Source: DATDPY01 sp964395765 (lineage in GTDB: Bacteria > Bacteroidota > Bacteroidia > Cytophagales > Cyclobacteriaceae). Taken from it: a DNA stretch of 6,621 bases. Shown piece by piece: positions 6,601-6,621 of this stretch. The notes beneath the pieces are model-generated. The model was not told the DNA's origin and ran no database searches. It worked only from the letters and a program-made list of their open reading frames with translations. The stretch is taken from NCBI GenBank assembly GCA_964395765.1, contig CAYNCU010000224.1, positions 1-6,621 on the forward strand. Reading direction: 5' to 3'. The first letter of the stretch is position 1, and every line of letters starts with the position of its first letter. The position numbers and the translations under genes are program-made.

Positions 6601-6621
6601 ATGAAAAAGAAAACGCTGTTG
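6601..6621 (+). CDS. Start of a probable exported protein (3' truncated by window edge)
   Basis: ATG 6601 opens a frame reading MKKKTLL to the window edge. A basic triplet of lysines followed by hydrophobic residues is the usual beginning of a signal peptide, so an exported or envelope protein is likely. The start is supported by a well-spaced promoter and an AT-rich leader (GTTTAAATCATTATTT) directly upstream, not by the seven codons themselves. The gene is separated from the kinase by 96 nt and appears to have its own promoter under the 11-bp repeat array, which makes it the best candidate target of the two-component system. Nothing can be said about its function from this fragment. Confidence 0.5.

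Overview
The window looks like chromosomal DNA of a Bacteroidota bacterium. Supporting signs: a TonB-dependent outer-membrane receptor with an N-terminal carboxypeptidase-regulatory-like domain, AT-rich leaders without Shine-Dalgarno sequences, and promoter-like boxes of the TTTG / TAnnTTTG type used in this phylum. Coding regions have moderate GC and the intergenic regions are AT-rich. I cannot place it below phylum level, and I see no mobile element, tRNA, rRNA, CRISPR array or phage gene.

Layout. Left half, minus strand: a complete 937-aa TonB-dependent receptor (1027-3840), followed 28 nt downstream by a lipoprotein gene starting at 998 and running off the left edge (332 codons visible). 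The lipoprotein looks like a right-handed parallel beta-helix surface protein. Together they look like a two-gene outer-membrane uptake or binding unit without a SusD homologue. Middle: a 584-nt AT-rich divergent intergenic region (3841-4424) with no gene I can support. It holds clustered TTAAC/GTTAA words, a 10-bp-phased TTAA array and a split inverted repeat. Right half, plus strand: an OmpR/PhoB-type response regulator (best start ATG 4431) and a membrane-bound HAMP/HisKA/HATPase sensor kinase (5122-6504), separated by 10 nt and evidently one operon. Past the kinase lie four tandem 11-bp repeats (TTCTAATnCCG-like, 6521-6564). They overlap a Bacteroidota-type promoter just ahead of a new gene starting MKKKTLL at 6601 and cut off by the right edge.

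How the parts may work together. The kinase probably senses a periplasmic or membrane signal and phosphorylates the regulator at D52. OmpR-type regulators bind tandem direct repeats with about 11-bp spacing, so the 6521-6564 array is a strong candidate operator linking this two-component system to the next gene. Whether the system also controls the divergent receptor/lipoprotein pair is open: I do not see the same 11-bp array in front of the receptor.
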